Positions 31,567 through 40,739 of a DNA stretch of 64,000 bases are shown piece after piece. Both the position numbers and the translations under genes were made by a program. The stretch covers positions 62,001-126,000 of the forward strand of contig NZ_JAEEMU010000035.1 in assembly GCF_016283395.1 (NCBI RefSeq), given 5' to 3'. This DNA is from Ruminococcus sp. (GTDB lineage: Bacteria > Bacillota_A > Clostridia > Oscillospirales > Ruminococcaceae). Positions within the stretch are counted from its first letter, which is position 1; every line of letters starts with the position of its first letter. The notes under the pieces are model-generated. The model worked only from the letters and a program-made list of their open reading frames with translations. It had not been told where the DNA came from and did no database searches.

Positions 31567-33234
31567 TTAACTGTAATTCTTTGCTATTCTGTAATCTATA
31601 GAGCCTGTGAACGGGTCATAGATGATATCCTCGTTATCCTCTTTTGCAACGAGATATGTGCTCTTATAGAAAAGCGGCACGAACCACAGCTTGTCAAGTA
31701 TGCTCTTTTCGGCAGCTGTATAGCTGTTTACAAGCTCCGTAACAGATGAGCTCTTCATCACGTTTTCGGTATTGAAATCGTCACCTGCCGCCTTTTTCAG
31801 GCAGTCTGTAGTTCTGAACTTATCAAGCACGGCAAGTCCGCTGTTGAAGTCGCCCTTAACAGGATAAAGCGCGATACTGTAATTGCCGCTTTCTATCCTC
31901 TCGTTGAACTCCTCTGTAGTAAGGTCCTCGATACCTATATAAATGCCGAGACTGTCCTGCCAGTGCTGTGACAGCACATGGAGATAGCGTGAGTCAACAG
32001 TACTCGAATCAACGATTATCTTTACGCTCTCCACCGAGCTTATTTTCAGCTCGCTCTTTGCCTTTGCAAGTGCGTCAGCAGCAGCTTTTGTATCATAGAT
32101 ATCAAACTGCTTCTCAGACGAGAGCTCACGATAGCTTCTTCCAACAATGTCAACAGCAGGCGGTATTATACCATAAGCAGGCTGTATATCGCTGCTTGTC
32201 TCGCCTTTCAGAGCTTCCCTGTCAGCGGCAAGTGCAACGGCTCTGCGAAGGTTCTCGTTAGAGTAATACTTATCCGCAGGATTGAAAACAAGTCCCAGCG
32301 TCATTGCCTTATAGCCTGATATATGGTACTTTTTCGGGTTGTAGCCGCCAACCTTCGTCGATGAGAAGCACTCGGCAGTATCGTCCTTGAAGCACTGCTT
32401 CACATCAGCCTCGCTTTTCTCAATGGAAAAGCTTACAAATGTCGGCAGTATCTCATAGTTTTCATTCTCGTTGACTGAATTCTTGCGCATATAGAGTATA
32501 TTTGCGTTTCCGTAGGGATCATAATACCACTGTCTGACATAGAACGGACCGTTTGACATCACCGACCTGTCATCAAGTCCGTAGCGTCCCTTTGTTGACA
32601 GGAAGAACTCCTCATTGCAGGGATAAGCCGCAGGTGTTGCCAGCAGGCTGAGGAACTCAGCACAGGGATAGTCAAGAGTTATCTCAAGTGTATAGTCGTC
32701 CTTTGCCACGACCTCAAGAGCTTCCATAGAATGAGCGTTGTCTCTTGCAAGTCTGCTGCCGCTCAGACACATGAATTCACTGGCATAGGGCGAATGCATA
32801 TTCGGGTCAAGTATTCTCCTGAGCGCGAATACGTAATCATCTGCCGTAACGGGGAAATACTCGTCATCGTCTATAACATCGTCATTATTCTCATCAAAGA
32901 ACCAGTAATTTTCCTCACGCAGGTGGAAAGTATAAACGCAGCCGTCCGCGGAAACGCTGTAGTCCTTTGCGTTGCAGCAGGTTATGCCGCCTTTTTCGTC
33001 CTTCATCACAAGTCCGCTGTAAAGGTTTTTTATTACAGTAGCGGAAGCTGGATCTGTAGCATACTGCGGATCAAGGCTTTTTGGATTGTATGCAAGAGCC
33101 GCACTGTACATATGACCTGCTCCGCTGCCTTTTTTATCTCCGTGACCGCAGCCTGTCATACCAGTAAGGCACATGACCGCGCAGGCTGCAAGACTTATTA
33201 TCTTTCTCTCTTTTTCTTTCACATTTGTCTCCAT
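31567..33234 (-). CDS. Oligopeptide-type ABC transporter substrate-binding lipoprotein
   Basis: A protein of about 550 aa, SBP family 5 (OppA/DppA). Lipobox GMTGC, then LDPQYATDPASATVIKNLYS-like N-lobe motif, CVYTFHLREENYWFFD, DDYVFALRRILDPN, LRRAVALAADREAL and the C-terminal WFVPLFYKS. It captures peptides or small ligands for an ABC importer. No permease or ATPase genes are beside it, so it is an orphan or a sensor. The true start may be GTG at 33222, which has GGAG 6 bases upstream and gives a better signal peptide. Confidence 0.9.
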   Translation of the reverse strand: METNVKEKERKIISLAACAVMCLTGMTGCGHGDKKGSGAGHMYSAALAYNPKSLDPQYATDPASATVIKNLYSGLVMKDEKGGITCCNAKDYSVSADGCVYTFHLREENYWFFDENNDDVIDDDEYFPVTADDYVFALRRILDPNMHSPYASEFMCLSGSRLARDNAHSMEALEVVAKDDYTLEITLDYPCAEFLSLLATPAAYPCNEEFFLSTKGRYGLDDRSVMSNGPFYVRQWYYDPYGNANILYMRKNSVNENENYEILPTFVSFSIEKSEADVKQCFKDDTAECFSSTKVGGYNPKKYHISGYKAMTLGLVFNPADKYYSNENLRRAVALAADREALKGETSSDIQPAYGIIPPAVDIVGRSYRELSSEKQFDIYDTKAAADALAKAKSELKISSVESVKIIVDSSTVDSRYLHVLSQHWQDSLGIYIGIEDLTTEEFNERIESGNYSIALYPVKGDFNSGLAVLDKFRTTDCLKKAAGDDFNTENVMKSSSVTELVNSYTAAEKSILDKLWFVPLFYKSTYLVAKEDNEDIIYDPFTGSIDYRIAKNYS

Positions 33235-33258
33235 TCTTTTTCAAATACTCCAACAACC

Positions 33259-33291
33259 AAAATAGTCCCCCTTGATCGGGGGACATTTTTG
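33259..33291. terminator. Terminator of the VanY-like gene
   Basis: GTCCCCC-TTGATC-GGGGGAC flanked by A-rich and T-rich tracts, usable on the minus strand. Confidence 0.8.
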
Positions 33292-33293
33292 CT

Positions 33294-34349
33294 TTAATTC
33301 ATGCTTACAGTAACGATAAATCCGTCAACATTATTTCCCGAAACAGTATAGGTCTTGTTTGCGGGTACAGGAACATCTGTATTTCCTGTTGCGTTAGCAG
33401 GAGCATAGTATATCTGGTAAAGCTTATTTCCCACAGTTACCTCGACAGGTTCGTCCTTAGTATGTGATTTAAGCCCGTTTATATACTCCTCTAAGGATAA
33501 ATTGTTCTGCTTCATATATACAGCATGAGGAGCTCCTACATATCTGTATGTATAATCTCTTGCACGCTCTCCTGTTGAGCCTTCCTTGCCCTCTGGGAAA
33601 CGTACTACAAAGCCGTAATCTGCGGCATTTTCGTATATCCAGCTGTAAACACCTGTAGGCGAATAGTATCCCGATGTGGAATCCTTCGGAACTATAGCCA
33701 TATCAAAGCTTCTGCCCGTATGGTAGTCCGAAAAACCGCCCTGGAACTGAGAATTACCGTTGTAGTACTTGTCATTCTGTTCCTCAAGTGTACGGTAGCC
33801 GCCGATAACATAAATATCGGAATTATCTTCAGCCTCATAGAAAGCCTGCATAAGTGCCTTAACCTGATCGAGAGCCTCTGTGTCAAGCTTTGTGACCATA
33901 TCGCTTACGTGGAAGGCTACGCCGTCTATACTGTCGTAAATTGATACGAGCTCGATATCGTCCTCAGAGAACTTATACTCATGGTCTGAATTTACAAGGA
34001 TAAGGTTACCTCTGTTGATATCAGCTGCATTATGTACTTCTGTTGTATACATTGACTCTGACGGCTTCTGTCCGTCGGGAGTACCTGTTATAAGTGAACT
34101 TGTCTCATTACTTGTAATAAGACCGTCAATAATTGACGACTGCTGTGTATTATCAGTATTCGATGCCTGGGTCGATGCTGCGGAGTTGGGTTTCTTTTCC
34201 TTATTTGAACAGCTCTTACAGCATGATGCAAGCACCACGATGAGAACCACAAGAACAAGGACTACCGCAACGAGTCTGTCGTATCTAACCTTATAGCGTT
34301 TTGATACTTTATCTCTTTTGCGGTTTCTTCGCTTATCTCCGTTAGTCAT
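33294..34349 (-). CDS. D-alanyl-D-alanine carboxypeptidase, VanY family (membrane anchored)
   Basis: A 351-aa protein. Basic N-terminus, one membrane anchor (LVAVVLVLVVLIVVLASCC), Ser/Thr-rich linker, then a VanY-type zinc peptidase domain: GGYRTLEEQNDKY, SDYHTGRSFDMAI (His and Asp ligands), and RYVGAPHA (third His). It trims the terminal D-Ala of peptidoglycan peptides. Start 34349 gives the usual basic N-terminus, although AAGGAG is 12 bases upstream; Mets further upstream (to 34445) have weaker support. Confidence 0.85.
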   Translation of the reverse strand: MTNGDKRRNRKRDKVSKRYKVRYDRLVAVVLVLVVLIVVLASCCKSCSNKEKKPNSAASTQASNTDNTQQSSIIDGLITSNETSSLITGTPDGQKPSESMYTTEVHNAADINRGNLILVNSDHEYKFSEDDIELVSIYDSIDGVAFHVSDMVTKLDTEALDQVKALMQAFYEAEDNSDIYVIGGYRTLEEQNDKYYNGNSQFQGGFSDYHTGRSFDMAIVPKDSTSGYYSPTGVYSWIYENAADYGFVVRFPEGKEGSTGERARDYTYRYVGAPHAVYMKQNNLSLEEYINGLKSHTKDEPVEVTVGNKLYQIYYAPANATGNTDVPVPANKTYTVSGNNVDGFIVTVSMN

Positions 34350-34626
34350 AAAACGAAATCGCTCCTTAAAGAATATTCGGTTATTATCAGACAGCTGCAA
34401 TGCTTTTTGAGGGTGATATGCTTGCTGCCTGTCCATTGACCGCATACAAATGCGGTATTCTCCAAAAATTGCTTCCCCGATTGATTTTCACGCAAAAATT
34501 GCTCATACTCAGTATTATATCACAAATCTTTGTACTTGTAAAGTGTTTTTTTGATTTTTTGCACTAAAGGGCCATATAAATTCCCACATAATTCATTGAC
34601 CGATATACAAAATACACAAAGGTCGG

Positions 34627-35418
34627 CTATTTTTCTGAATTTTCCTTCCTTCTTCTGTACTCTGACGGGGTACAGCCTTTGTGCTTTTTGAACTGTCTCA
34701 TGAAGTACGACTCACTGTCATAGCCGCAGGTCTCGGAGATAGCCGTAACGGACATAGCCGTATTTTTAAGAAGCTCCGCTGCTCTGACGAGCCTGCTCTC
34801 GATAACGTCCTGACGGAATGTGACTCCGAACGCCATGAAGTACAGGCGGTGAAAATATGAGCGGCTTATCTGCATCTCGTCGCATATATCCTCAACAGAC
34901 CACATATTCATAGGGTCGTCGTATATGAGTTCGCGGTACTTTTTAAGTTCGTTGTACCGCGGAATCTTTTCCTCCTCTGTAGGCTCGGGGCAATCGGCTG
35001 CATCACTGAGTGCTATAAAAATCATACGCATGGAAAGCTCCATAAACTCGCTGAAATGTCTTCCTCTGTGCATGGACTGCGACTGCATAGCTCTCAGTAT
35101 ACCTGCTACTGCGTAATTGTCCGCAAGCTCGATAGGCGTATCCTGCGGAAGGTTCATTGACGCGATGTACTGTCTGTCGGCAGCCGAAGTCTTGAAGCTA
35201 ACGAGATCATATCGCATATTCTTGCCCTTTATAGGTCGGAACGTGGACTTATAGCCGCTTGTCAGCAAAGCTGCGCAGCTGCCCGAGGTGTGAAGAGCCT
35301 TTCCACCGTCCATATACATGACAGGCGTCCTGAAAAAAAGCAGAACAGGGTCTGCACCCAACTCGCCGCTGAACGCTGTTTCACGGCGGCAATTCAGCTG
35401 TATACGGTTTATTTTCAT
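34627..35418 (-). CDS. AraC-family transcriptional regulator
   Basis: A 263-aa regulator. The C-terminal third holds two helix-turn-helix motifs (WSVEDICDEMQISRSYFHRL and SVTAISETCGYDSESYFMRQ, then CTPSEYRRR). The N-terminal half is a cupin-like ligand domain with no clear ligand. Target genes unknown; it is monocistronic. Confidence 0.9.
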   Translation of the reverse strand: MKINRIQLNCRRETAFSGELGADPVLLFFRTPVMYMDGGKALHTSGSCAALLTSGYKSTFRPIKGKNMRYDLVSFKTSAADRQYIASMNLPQDTPIELADNYAVAGILRAMQSQSMHRGRHFSEFMELSMRMIFIALSDAADCPEPTEEEKIPRYNELKKYRELIYDDPMNMWSVEDICDEMQISRSYFHRLYFMAFGVTFRQDVIESRLVRAAELLKNTAMSVTAISETCGYDSESYFMRQFKKHKGCTPSEYRRRKENSEK

Positions 35419-35504
35419 AGCTCTCCCCCCTGTTGTTATTATATTATGATTATAACATATAAGTCATACAAAAGCAAGTTGCACCGGTACAGTAAATACA
35501 AAGG

Positions 35505-35525
35505 GCGGATAATATCCGCCCCTAC
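35505..35525. repeat. Short GGGCGGATAATATCCGCCC palindrome
   Basis: GGGCGGATAATATCCGCCC; a near-copy (GGGCGGATATTATCCGCCC) is at 53195-53213. Small dispersed palindromic repeat beside gene ends. Confidence 0.6.
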
Positions 35526-35560
35526 TGATCACTATGCACTAACAACTAATAACTCTTCGA

Positions 35561-36928
35561 TCACTCAGCTGTATCCGCCATTTTGACAGCTTTCATCATT
35601 ATAGCGCACTCAAGACGCTTCTTTTCAAGCTGACATGATATCTTATGAGCAGTTCTGATATCGCCCATATACTGGTAATTATTGGCATTACAGCCGCCGC
35701 TGCAATAGAACTTTGCCCAGCACTCGCGGCAGTCGGGCTTTGAATAAACGTGAGCCTTTGCGAAATCAGCCTTCATTTCCTGATTGAAAGTACCCTCGTC
35801 GATATTTCCCATTTTGTACTCGTCAATACCTACGAACTGATGACATGGGAAGATATCTCCGTCTGGAGTGATAGCCACATAGTCGTTTCCGCAGCCGCAG
35901 CCTCTCAGACGCTTGATAGCGCACGGTCCCTGGTCTAAATCGAGCATGAAGTGGAAGAAATTGAACTTCTTGCCGTTCTTCTCGTTTTCGAGGAGCTTCA
36001 GTGCGAGCTTTTCATACTCTGCAAATACAGCAGGGAGATCCTTTTCTGTAAGTGCATAGATATCGTCATCGCCCACAACAGGCTCTACGGATATCTGGTC
36101 GAAGCCTGCTTCGTTAAGAGCAAAAACGTCGTTGGAGAAGTCAAGGTTCTTGTTTGTGAAAGTACCTCTTACGTAGTACTCCTTATCGCCTCTGCCTGCA
36201 ACAAGCTTCTGATACTTTGGCAGTATCATGTCATAGCAGCCCTGACCGTTTGGCAGTACGCGGAAAAAGTCATTTACTTCCTTACGTCCGTCAATAGAAA
36301 GAACAACGTTTGACATCTCGCGGTTGATGAAGTCTATCTTCTCATCATCAAGAAGAAGTCCGTTTGTAGTAATAGTGAAGCGGAACTTCTTGTTGTATTC
36401 CTTTTCGCGGCTTCTTGCGTATTCAACTACCTGCTTTACTACATTGAAGTTCATAAGCGGCTCACCGCCGAAGAAGTCCAGTTCAAGGTTAGGACGGTCG
36501 CCCGAATTCTCAAGAAGGAAGTCGATAGCGTGTTTGCCTGTCTCAAATGACATGAGCTTTCTGCCCTTGCCGAAATCGCCTGTGGACGCAAAGCAGTACT
36601 TGCATCTGAGCTGGCAGTCATGTGCGATATTAAGGCACATAGCCTTTACAGGAGAAGCTACGGAATACTGAGCGTACTTCTCATAATCGTCCTCTGAGAA
36701 GAGTATCTTGTCGTTGTAAAGCTCCACTATCTCGTCATAGCAGTCGCGGATATCCTGCTCGGCATATGACTTTGAAAGCTTGTCCACGACCTTCTGAGGA
36801 CATTCTGCTTCAAAAGGCGGCTCAACATTGTCAAGGAGATCATATGTGAGCTCGTCAACGAGGTGAACTCCGCCGCTGTTTACATCGAGAACAATATTCA
36901 AGCCGTTAAGCTTATACTTATGTATCAT
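35561..36928 (-). CDS. scfB: SCIFF radical SAM maturase
   Basis: A 455-aa radical SAM/SPASM enzyme. The CxxxCxxC cluster is in AHDCQLRCKYCFAS, followed by DFFGGEPLMN and SIDG; the C-terminal SPASM clusters are GPCAIKRLRGCGCGNDY, FPCHQF and KPDCRECWAKFYCSGGC. The N-terminal 85 residues form the peptide-binding domain (KLNGLNIVLDVNSGGVHLVD). It forms thioether links in the SCIFF peptide encoded just upstream. Highly conserved in Clostridia; biological role of the product is unsettled. Confidence 0.96.
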   Translation of the reverse strand: MIHKYKLNGLNIVLDVNSGGVHLVDELTYDLLDNVEPPFEAECPQKVVDKLSKSYAEQDIRDCYDEIVELYNDKILFSEDDYEKYAQYSVASPVKAMCLNIAHDCQLRCKYCFASTGDFGKGRKLMSFETGKHAIDFLLENSGDRPNLELDFFGGEPLMNFNVVKQVVEYARSREKEYNKKFRFTITTNGLLLDDEKIDFINREMSNVVLSIDGRKEVNDFFRVLPNGQGCYDMILPKYQKLVAGRGDKEYYVRGTFTNKNLDFSNDVFALNEAGFDQISVEPVVGDDDIYALTEKDLPAVFAEYEKLALKLLENEKNGKKFNFFHFMLDLDQGPCAIKRLRGCGCGNDYVAITPDGDIFPCHQFVGIDEYKMGNIDEGTFNQEMKADFAKAHVYSKPDCRECWAKFYCSGGCNANNYQYMGDIRTAHKISCQLEKKRLECAIMMKAVKMADTAE

Positions 36929-36952
36929 TTATTTACCCTCTATTCAAAAAAT

Positions 36953-36979
36953 ATGAGGCAGCATTTTCATACTGCCTCG
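36953..36979 (-). terminator. Attenuator between SCIFF peptide and maturase genes
   Basis: Minus strand GAGGCAG-TATGAAAATG-CTGCCTC followed by ATATTTTTT, between scfA and scfB. It probably makes the peptide mRNA more abundant than the maturase mRNA. Confidence 0.75.
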
Positions 36980-36997
36980 ACCGATCATAGCGTTAGC

Positions 36998-37135
36998 TTA
37001 TCTCTCGCACTTCTGGTTTGCAACTGTGCATGAGGTCTTGCAAGCAGACTGACATGAAGCCTGGCACTTGCCGCAGCCGCCCTTCTGAGCAGACTCTTTG
37101 AGATTAGCCTTATTGATAGTCTTAATGTGTTTCAT
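36998..37135 (-). CDS. scfA: SCIFF peptide precursor (six Cys in forty-five residues)
   Basis: A 45-aa ribosomally made peptide: MKHIKTINKANLKESAQKGG leader, then Cys at 21, 24, 28, 32, 36 and 43 (CGKCQASCQSACKTSC...). Exactly 45 residues with six Cys, the definition of SCIFF. GGAGG lies 7 bases before the ATG. The maturase gene follows after an attenuator. It was found by reading the minus strand and is short enough to be missed by gene finders. Confidence 0.96.
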   Translation of the reverse strand: MKHIKTINKANLKESAQKGGCGKCQASCQSACKTSCTVANQKCER

Positions 37136-37245
37136 TTTTAAACCTCCATAAGATCATGCGGTTTTAGCCGCAAAATACTTTATAATATTATAGCATAAAT
37201 CAATTACTATTGCAAGTGTTATTTTAATAATTTCATATTTTTTAT

Positions 37246-38187
37246 TTATTCTTCACCTATAAGGCTGTCGAATACAAAGTTGTAGATATCAGCGTAGGTA
37301 GCATCTGTATAATGCAGTCCATCAGTCGTTCCGAAGCCGTAATATCTCAGGTACGCATTACTGTCAAGGAACTGTATCCTGCTGTCGAGACCATCTCTCA
37401 TGGCATTATTGAAAGCATCAATCCTGCCGTTGAGGTCAGAGCGATTACCATCACAAGGATTTACGGACATAAATATAACAGTATTATTATCCAGGAATTC
37501 GTCAGGCATACTGTTGTAAAGTCTGAGATAAGCTCCGCTGTCAAGGTCGTTTACGCCGAGGTTGATGATGACCGTCTTATTGCGTATCTGATATATGCTC
37601 TGTGCATTGTCCCTGAACAGCTTTATGCCTGCGCCGACCTTAGCGATATAGTCGATAGCTATGCTTCTTGCCATTCCCACTGTACGTGAATCGCCTATCC
37701 AGAACCATTCCTCATACTCGCTGTCTATCCTCTGCGGAACATATTCCGCAACAGGAGCCGGTGCAGCAGGAGCAGCTTCATTTGCAGGTGCTCCGCCGTT
37801 ATCAGTCTGCTCAGCAGGCTTTTCCTCTTCATCGGCTTTCTGTTTGAAGCCGTTCTTTTCGAGGAAGTCGGTCATTATTGGATTTTCATCACTTACAGAA
37901 GCCCATGCATAGTAAGAAAGTATGAGCGAAGCATCAACTGCGTCCACCTGACTGTCGCCGTTAAGGTCAGCAGCTGACTCCTGATAGGTAAATAACGGGC
38001 TTTCCTTGCCCGAAGAAGTATACGCATATGCAGCAAGTGCAGAACAAGCGTCTGCTGAGTCTACTATACCATCGCCGTTGATATCGCCGATAAGATACAG
38101 ACCTGCTTCGCCGTGTGCAGTAATGCCAACAGATGAAGCAGCAAGCGCAGCCGTAGCGGCTATGCTCATAAGCGTTTTGATCTTCAT
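37246..38187 (-). CDS. Secreted N-terminal dockerin plus SGNH/GDSL hydrolase
   Basis: A 313-aa exported protein. Signal peptide, then a dockerin (GDINGDGIVDSADACSALAA and DLNGDSQVDAVDASLILSYY, residues about 34-95), Pro/Ala/Glu linker, and an SGNH hydrolase: Ser in FWIGDSRTVGM, INLGVNDL, and Asp/His in TTDGLHYTD. SGNH enzymes deacetylate or deesterify polysaccharides. An N-terminal dockerin on this enzyme suggests it joins the cellulosome as an accessory esterase. Confidence 0.87.
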   Translation of the reverse strand: MKIKTLMSIAATAALAASSVGITAHGEAGLYLIGDINGDGIVDSADACSALAAYAYTSSGKESPLFTYQESAADLNGDSQVDAVDASLILSYYAWASVSDENPIMTDFLEKNGFKQKADEEEKPAEQTDNGGAPANEAAPAAPAPVAEYVPQRIDSEYEEWFWIGDSRTVGMARSIAIDYIAKVGAGIKLFRDNAQSIYQIRNKTVIINLGVNDLDSGAYLRLYNSMPDEFLDNNTVIFMSVNPCDGNRSDLNGRIDAFNNAMRDGLDSRIQFLDSNAYLRYYGFGTTDGLHYTDATYADIYNFVFDSLIGEE

Positions 38188-38201
38188 AATAATACTCCTT
38201 T

Positions 38202-40127
38202 TTACTGGTCAAGCTCGATCAGAAGCTCGAAATCCTCGTCTATCTTCTGTTTGAGCTCTTCGATCTCGGCACATTTACGGTTCATAAGCTCGTAATCACT
38301 GTAGACCTCCTCATTGCCGATCTCCTCGGTAAGAGCGTCTATCTGTGCCTGTAGGTCGTCGATTTCCTTTTCAAGGCGTCTCATTTCGTTTTTTCTCGCA
38401 GCGTCGGCACTTCTCTGCTGCTTGCTGCGATAATTCTTAGCAGACTTTTCCTTGGCTGCTTCCGCAGCTTTCTGCTGTTTTTCAACTTCAATGGCTCTTC
38501 TTTCGGCAGCCTGCTCATCTCTCAGTACATCGAGGTATTTCTCGAAGCCATAGTTATGAAGTCTGTACTGTCCGTCAGTAAGCTCAATAAGCCTGTCAGC
38601 GATCTTGCTCAGGAGATATCGGTCATGGCTGACAAATATGACCGTTCCTGTATATTCAGCCAACGCCTCCTCAATAGCCTCTTTTGAACTGAGGTCGAGG
38701 TGGTTGGTAGGCTCGTCAAGTATAAGAACGTTTCCGTGCTCCTGCATCATTATAGCGAAGCACAGCTTTGCACGCTCACCGCCGCTGATAACTCCCGTTT
38801 CCTTGAATACATTCTCTCCCACAAGCCGTACCTGTGCAAGGAGACTGCGGACTTCAAGGTCTGAAAGAAGCGGATAGCGGCTGTGGAGCTCTTCCATTAC
38901 GGTTAGCTCCTTGTTAAGATTGGTACTTTCCTGCTCGAAGTAGGATATCTTTATATTGCTGTTCCAGCGGACAACGCCCTTATGAGGGAGCTGATCCTGT
39001 ATTATACGCAGAAGAGTTGATTTTCCGATGCCGTTATCACCGATGATACCGACTTTTTCGCCTCTGCGAACTTCAAAATCAATGGTATCAACGAGAGTTT
39101 TTCTTCTGATTCCCTCACCTACCGAAATGTCGATGCCCTTGACTTTGAGTACGTCTATAGGCGGCTCGACAGCGTAGGTAAAGCGTATCTTCGCGTGTTT
39201 TGTATCATGTACGGGACGCTCAACGCGTTCCATTTTTTCAAGCTGTTTTCTGCGGCTCTGCGCCATTTTTGTAGTAGAAGCGCGGACGAGATTTTTCGCA
39301 ACATAGTCCTCAAGCTGAGCTATCTGTTTCTGCTGCATCTCGTATTCCTTTTCGCGCCTTGCATCGTTTTCCTCACGCTGACGGACAAAGGCAGTATAAT
39401 TGCCTCTGTATCGTGTAAGGACTCCCCTTTCTATCTCGCAGATAGATGTACAGAGCCTGTCAAGGAAGTATCTGTCATGTGAAACTATCAGAACCGCGCC
39501 CTTGTAAGTACGGAGATAGTCCTCAAGCCACATGATAGTCTTGAAGTCAAGGTGGTTTGTAGGCTCATCGAGAATGAGCAGATTAGGCTCTTCAAGGAGA
39601 AGCCTTGCAATGCACAGACGTGTCTTTTCGCCGCCGCTGAATCCCGAAACAGTACGTTCCAGCTCTTCACCCGAAAAGCCCATACCGTTGAGCACCATGC
39701 GTATCTTCACATCGGTGTTGTAGCCGTCATTTGCTTCTATCCACGATGAAAGCTGCTGATACTCGTCTGCGGCGGAATTATCGCCCATTTCTATCTCAAG
39801 CTCTATCTCGCGGAGTCTGTCGATAGCGCGATGTATTGGCTCAAAGACGCTTCGCATCTCCTCGATGACGGTATTTTCGGTATTGAGACCACCCATCTGT
39901 TCGAGGTATCCCACGGTAGTCTTGGCAGCCATAGATATGATGCCGTCCTTTTCGGTGAAGCGGTCAGGCTCAACAGAACCTGTGAGTATCTTCAGCAGTG
40001 TTGACTTTCCGCAGCCGTTGTTTCCCACGAGCCCTATCTTGTCACTTTCGTCGATAGTAAGGGAAACATTGCACAGCACCTGATTGCCGTTATAAAACTT
40101 ATTTATATTTGTTAGGCTTGCAAGCAT
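38202..40127 (-). CDS. ABC-F ATPase
   Basis: A 641-aa soluble protein with two ABC domains and no membrane domain. Domain 1: GNNGCGKSTLLKIL, SGFSGGEKTRLCIARLL, LILDEPTNHLD; domain 2: GDNGIGKSTLLRII, SGGERAKLCFAIMM, LILDEPTNHLD. The P-site linker is between them and a C-terminal coiled coil follows (MRRLEKEIDDLQAQIDALTE). ABC-F proteins act on the ribosome, in translation rescue or antibiotic protection. Start 40127 follows AAAGGAAA; upstream in-frame Mets lack support. Confidence 0.92.
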   Translation of the reverse strand: MLASLTNINKFYNGNQVLCNVSLTIDESDKIGLVGNNGCGKSTLLKILTGSVEPDRFTEKDGIISMAAKTTVGYLEQMGGLNTENTVIEEMRSVFEPIHRAIDRLREIELEIEMGDNSAADEYQQLSSWIEANDGYNTDVKIRMVLNGMGFSGEELERTVSGFSGGEKTRLCIARLLLEEPNLLILDEPTNHLDFKTIMWLEDYLRTYKGAVLIVSHDRYFLDRLCTSICEIERGVLTRYRGNYTAFVRQREENDARREKEYEMQQKQIAQLEDYVAKNLVRASTTKMAQSRRKQLEKMERVERPVHDTKHAKIRFTYAVEPPIDVLKVKGIDISVGEGIRRKTLVDTIDFEVRRGEKVGIIGDNGIGKSTLLRIIQDQLPHKGVVRWNSNIKISYFEQESTNLNKELTVMEELHSRYPLLSDLEVRSLLAQVRLVGENVFKETGVISGGERAKLCFAIMMQEHGNVLILDEPTNHLDLSSKEAIEEALAEYTGTVIFVSHDRYLLSKIADRLIELTDGQYRLHNYGFEKYLDVLRDEQAAERRAIEVEKQQKAAEAAKEKSAKNYRSKQQRSADAARKNEMRRLEKEIDDLQAQIDALTEEIGNEEVYSDYELMNRKCAEIEELKQKIDEDFELLIELDQ

Positions 40128-40330
40128 ATCGAATTTCCTTTGTTTTCTGCCAGTGTGCACAAATGAAATTGACCATTTTTGTGCAGACTGCAACTAATAC
40201 CTACATCATAACACATTTAAAGGCAAAAAGTCAATGGGCACGGTAAATATAAATAAGGGACGATTTTTGTGCGATTTTATACATTCTATATTAAAAAACG
40301 CCTATTTTCCGCACTTTTCCTCATTACAGT

Positions 40331-40551
40331 GAAAAAAGTCTCCTTATGGAGACTTTCTTCTGAGGGAATATTAGAATTATTGATCAGAGAGGGTACTCTG
40401 AAAAACCGTCCTGTACAAAAAGCTCTGATAGCTGTCGGTGCGCACTGTACAAAAGGCTGCCTACTGCCCGATGTCAGTTCTGCGCTGATCCCCTGACAGG
40501 CACAATGCGGAGGATGATCCCTTATCCTCTTTAGCTCTGAATTATGCCTGT
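40331..40551 (-). ncRNA. Candidate small RNA, about 220 bases (possibly 6S-like)
   Basis: Independent minus-strand transcription unit between the ABC-F and the AraC fusion genes. Promoter: TTGCAA (40585-40580), 16 bases, TATAAT (40563-40558). Terminator: AAAGTCTCC-ATAA-GGAGACTTTTTTC (40356-40332). Internal stems include CAGGCA/TGCCTG, GAGGAT/ATCCTC, TGTCAG/CTGACA and CAGAG/CTCTG. TTTTGTACAG is present twice. Size and free-standing context suit 6S RNA, but I cannot confirm the central bubble. Confidence 0.55.
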
Positions 40552-40648
40552 AAGTATATTATACACTTTTTATTATCATTTGCAATGAAAAATACTATCT
40601 TTTTAAGGAGATTTTTTGAAATTACAACATTAAATATATAAAATCATC

Positions 40649-40677
40649 TTGCAATCATCACTTTTATATGATACAAT
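40649..40677 (+). promoter_or_regulatory. Promoter of the LacI/AraC fusion gene
   Basis: TTGCAA (40649-40654), 17 bases, TACAAT (40672-40677), about 60 bases before the ATG; CGGAGG is the ribosome-binding site. Confidence 0.65.
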
Positions 40678-40739
40678 AGTACATATAGAAGTGGTTATAG
40701 AAAACGCTGGTCAACAGCTGAAATGAACGGAGGGATATA

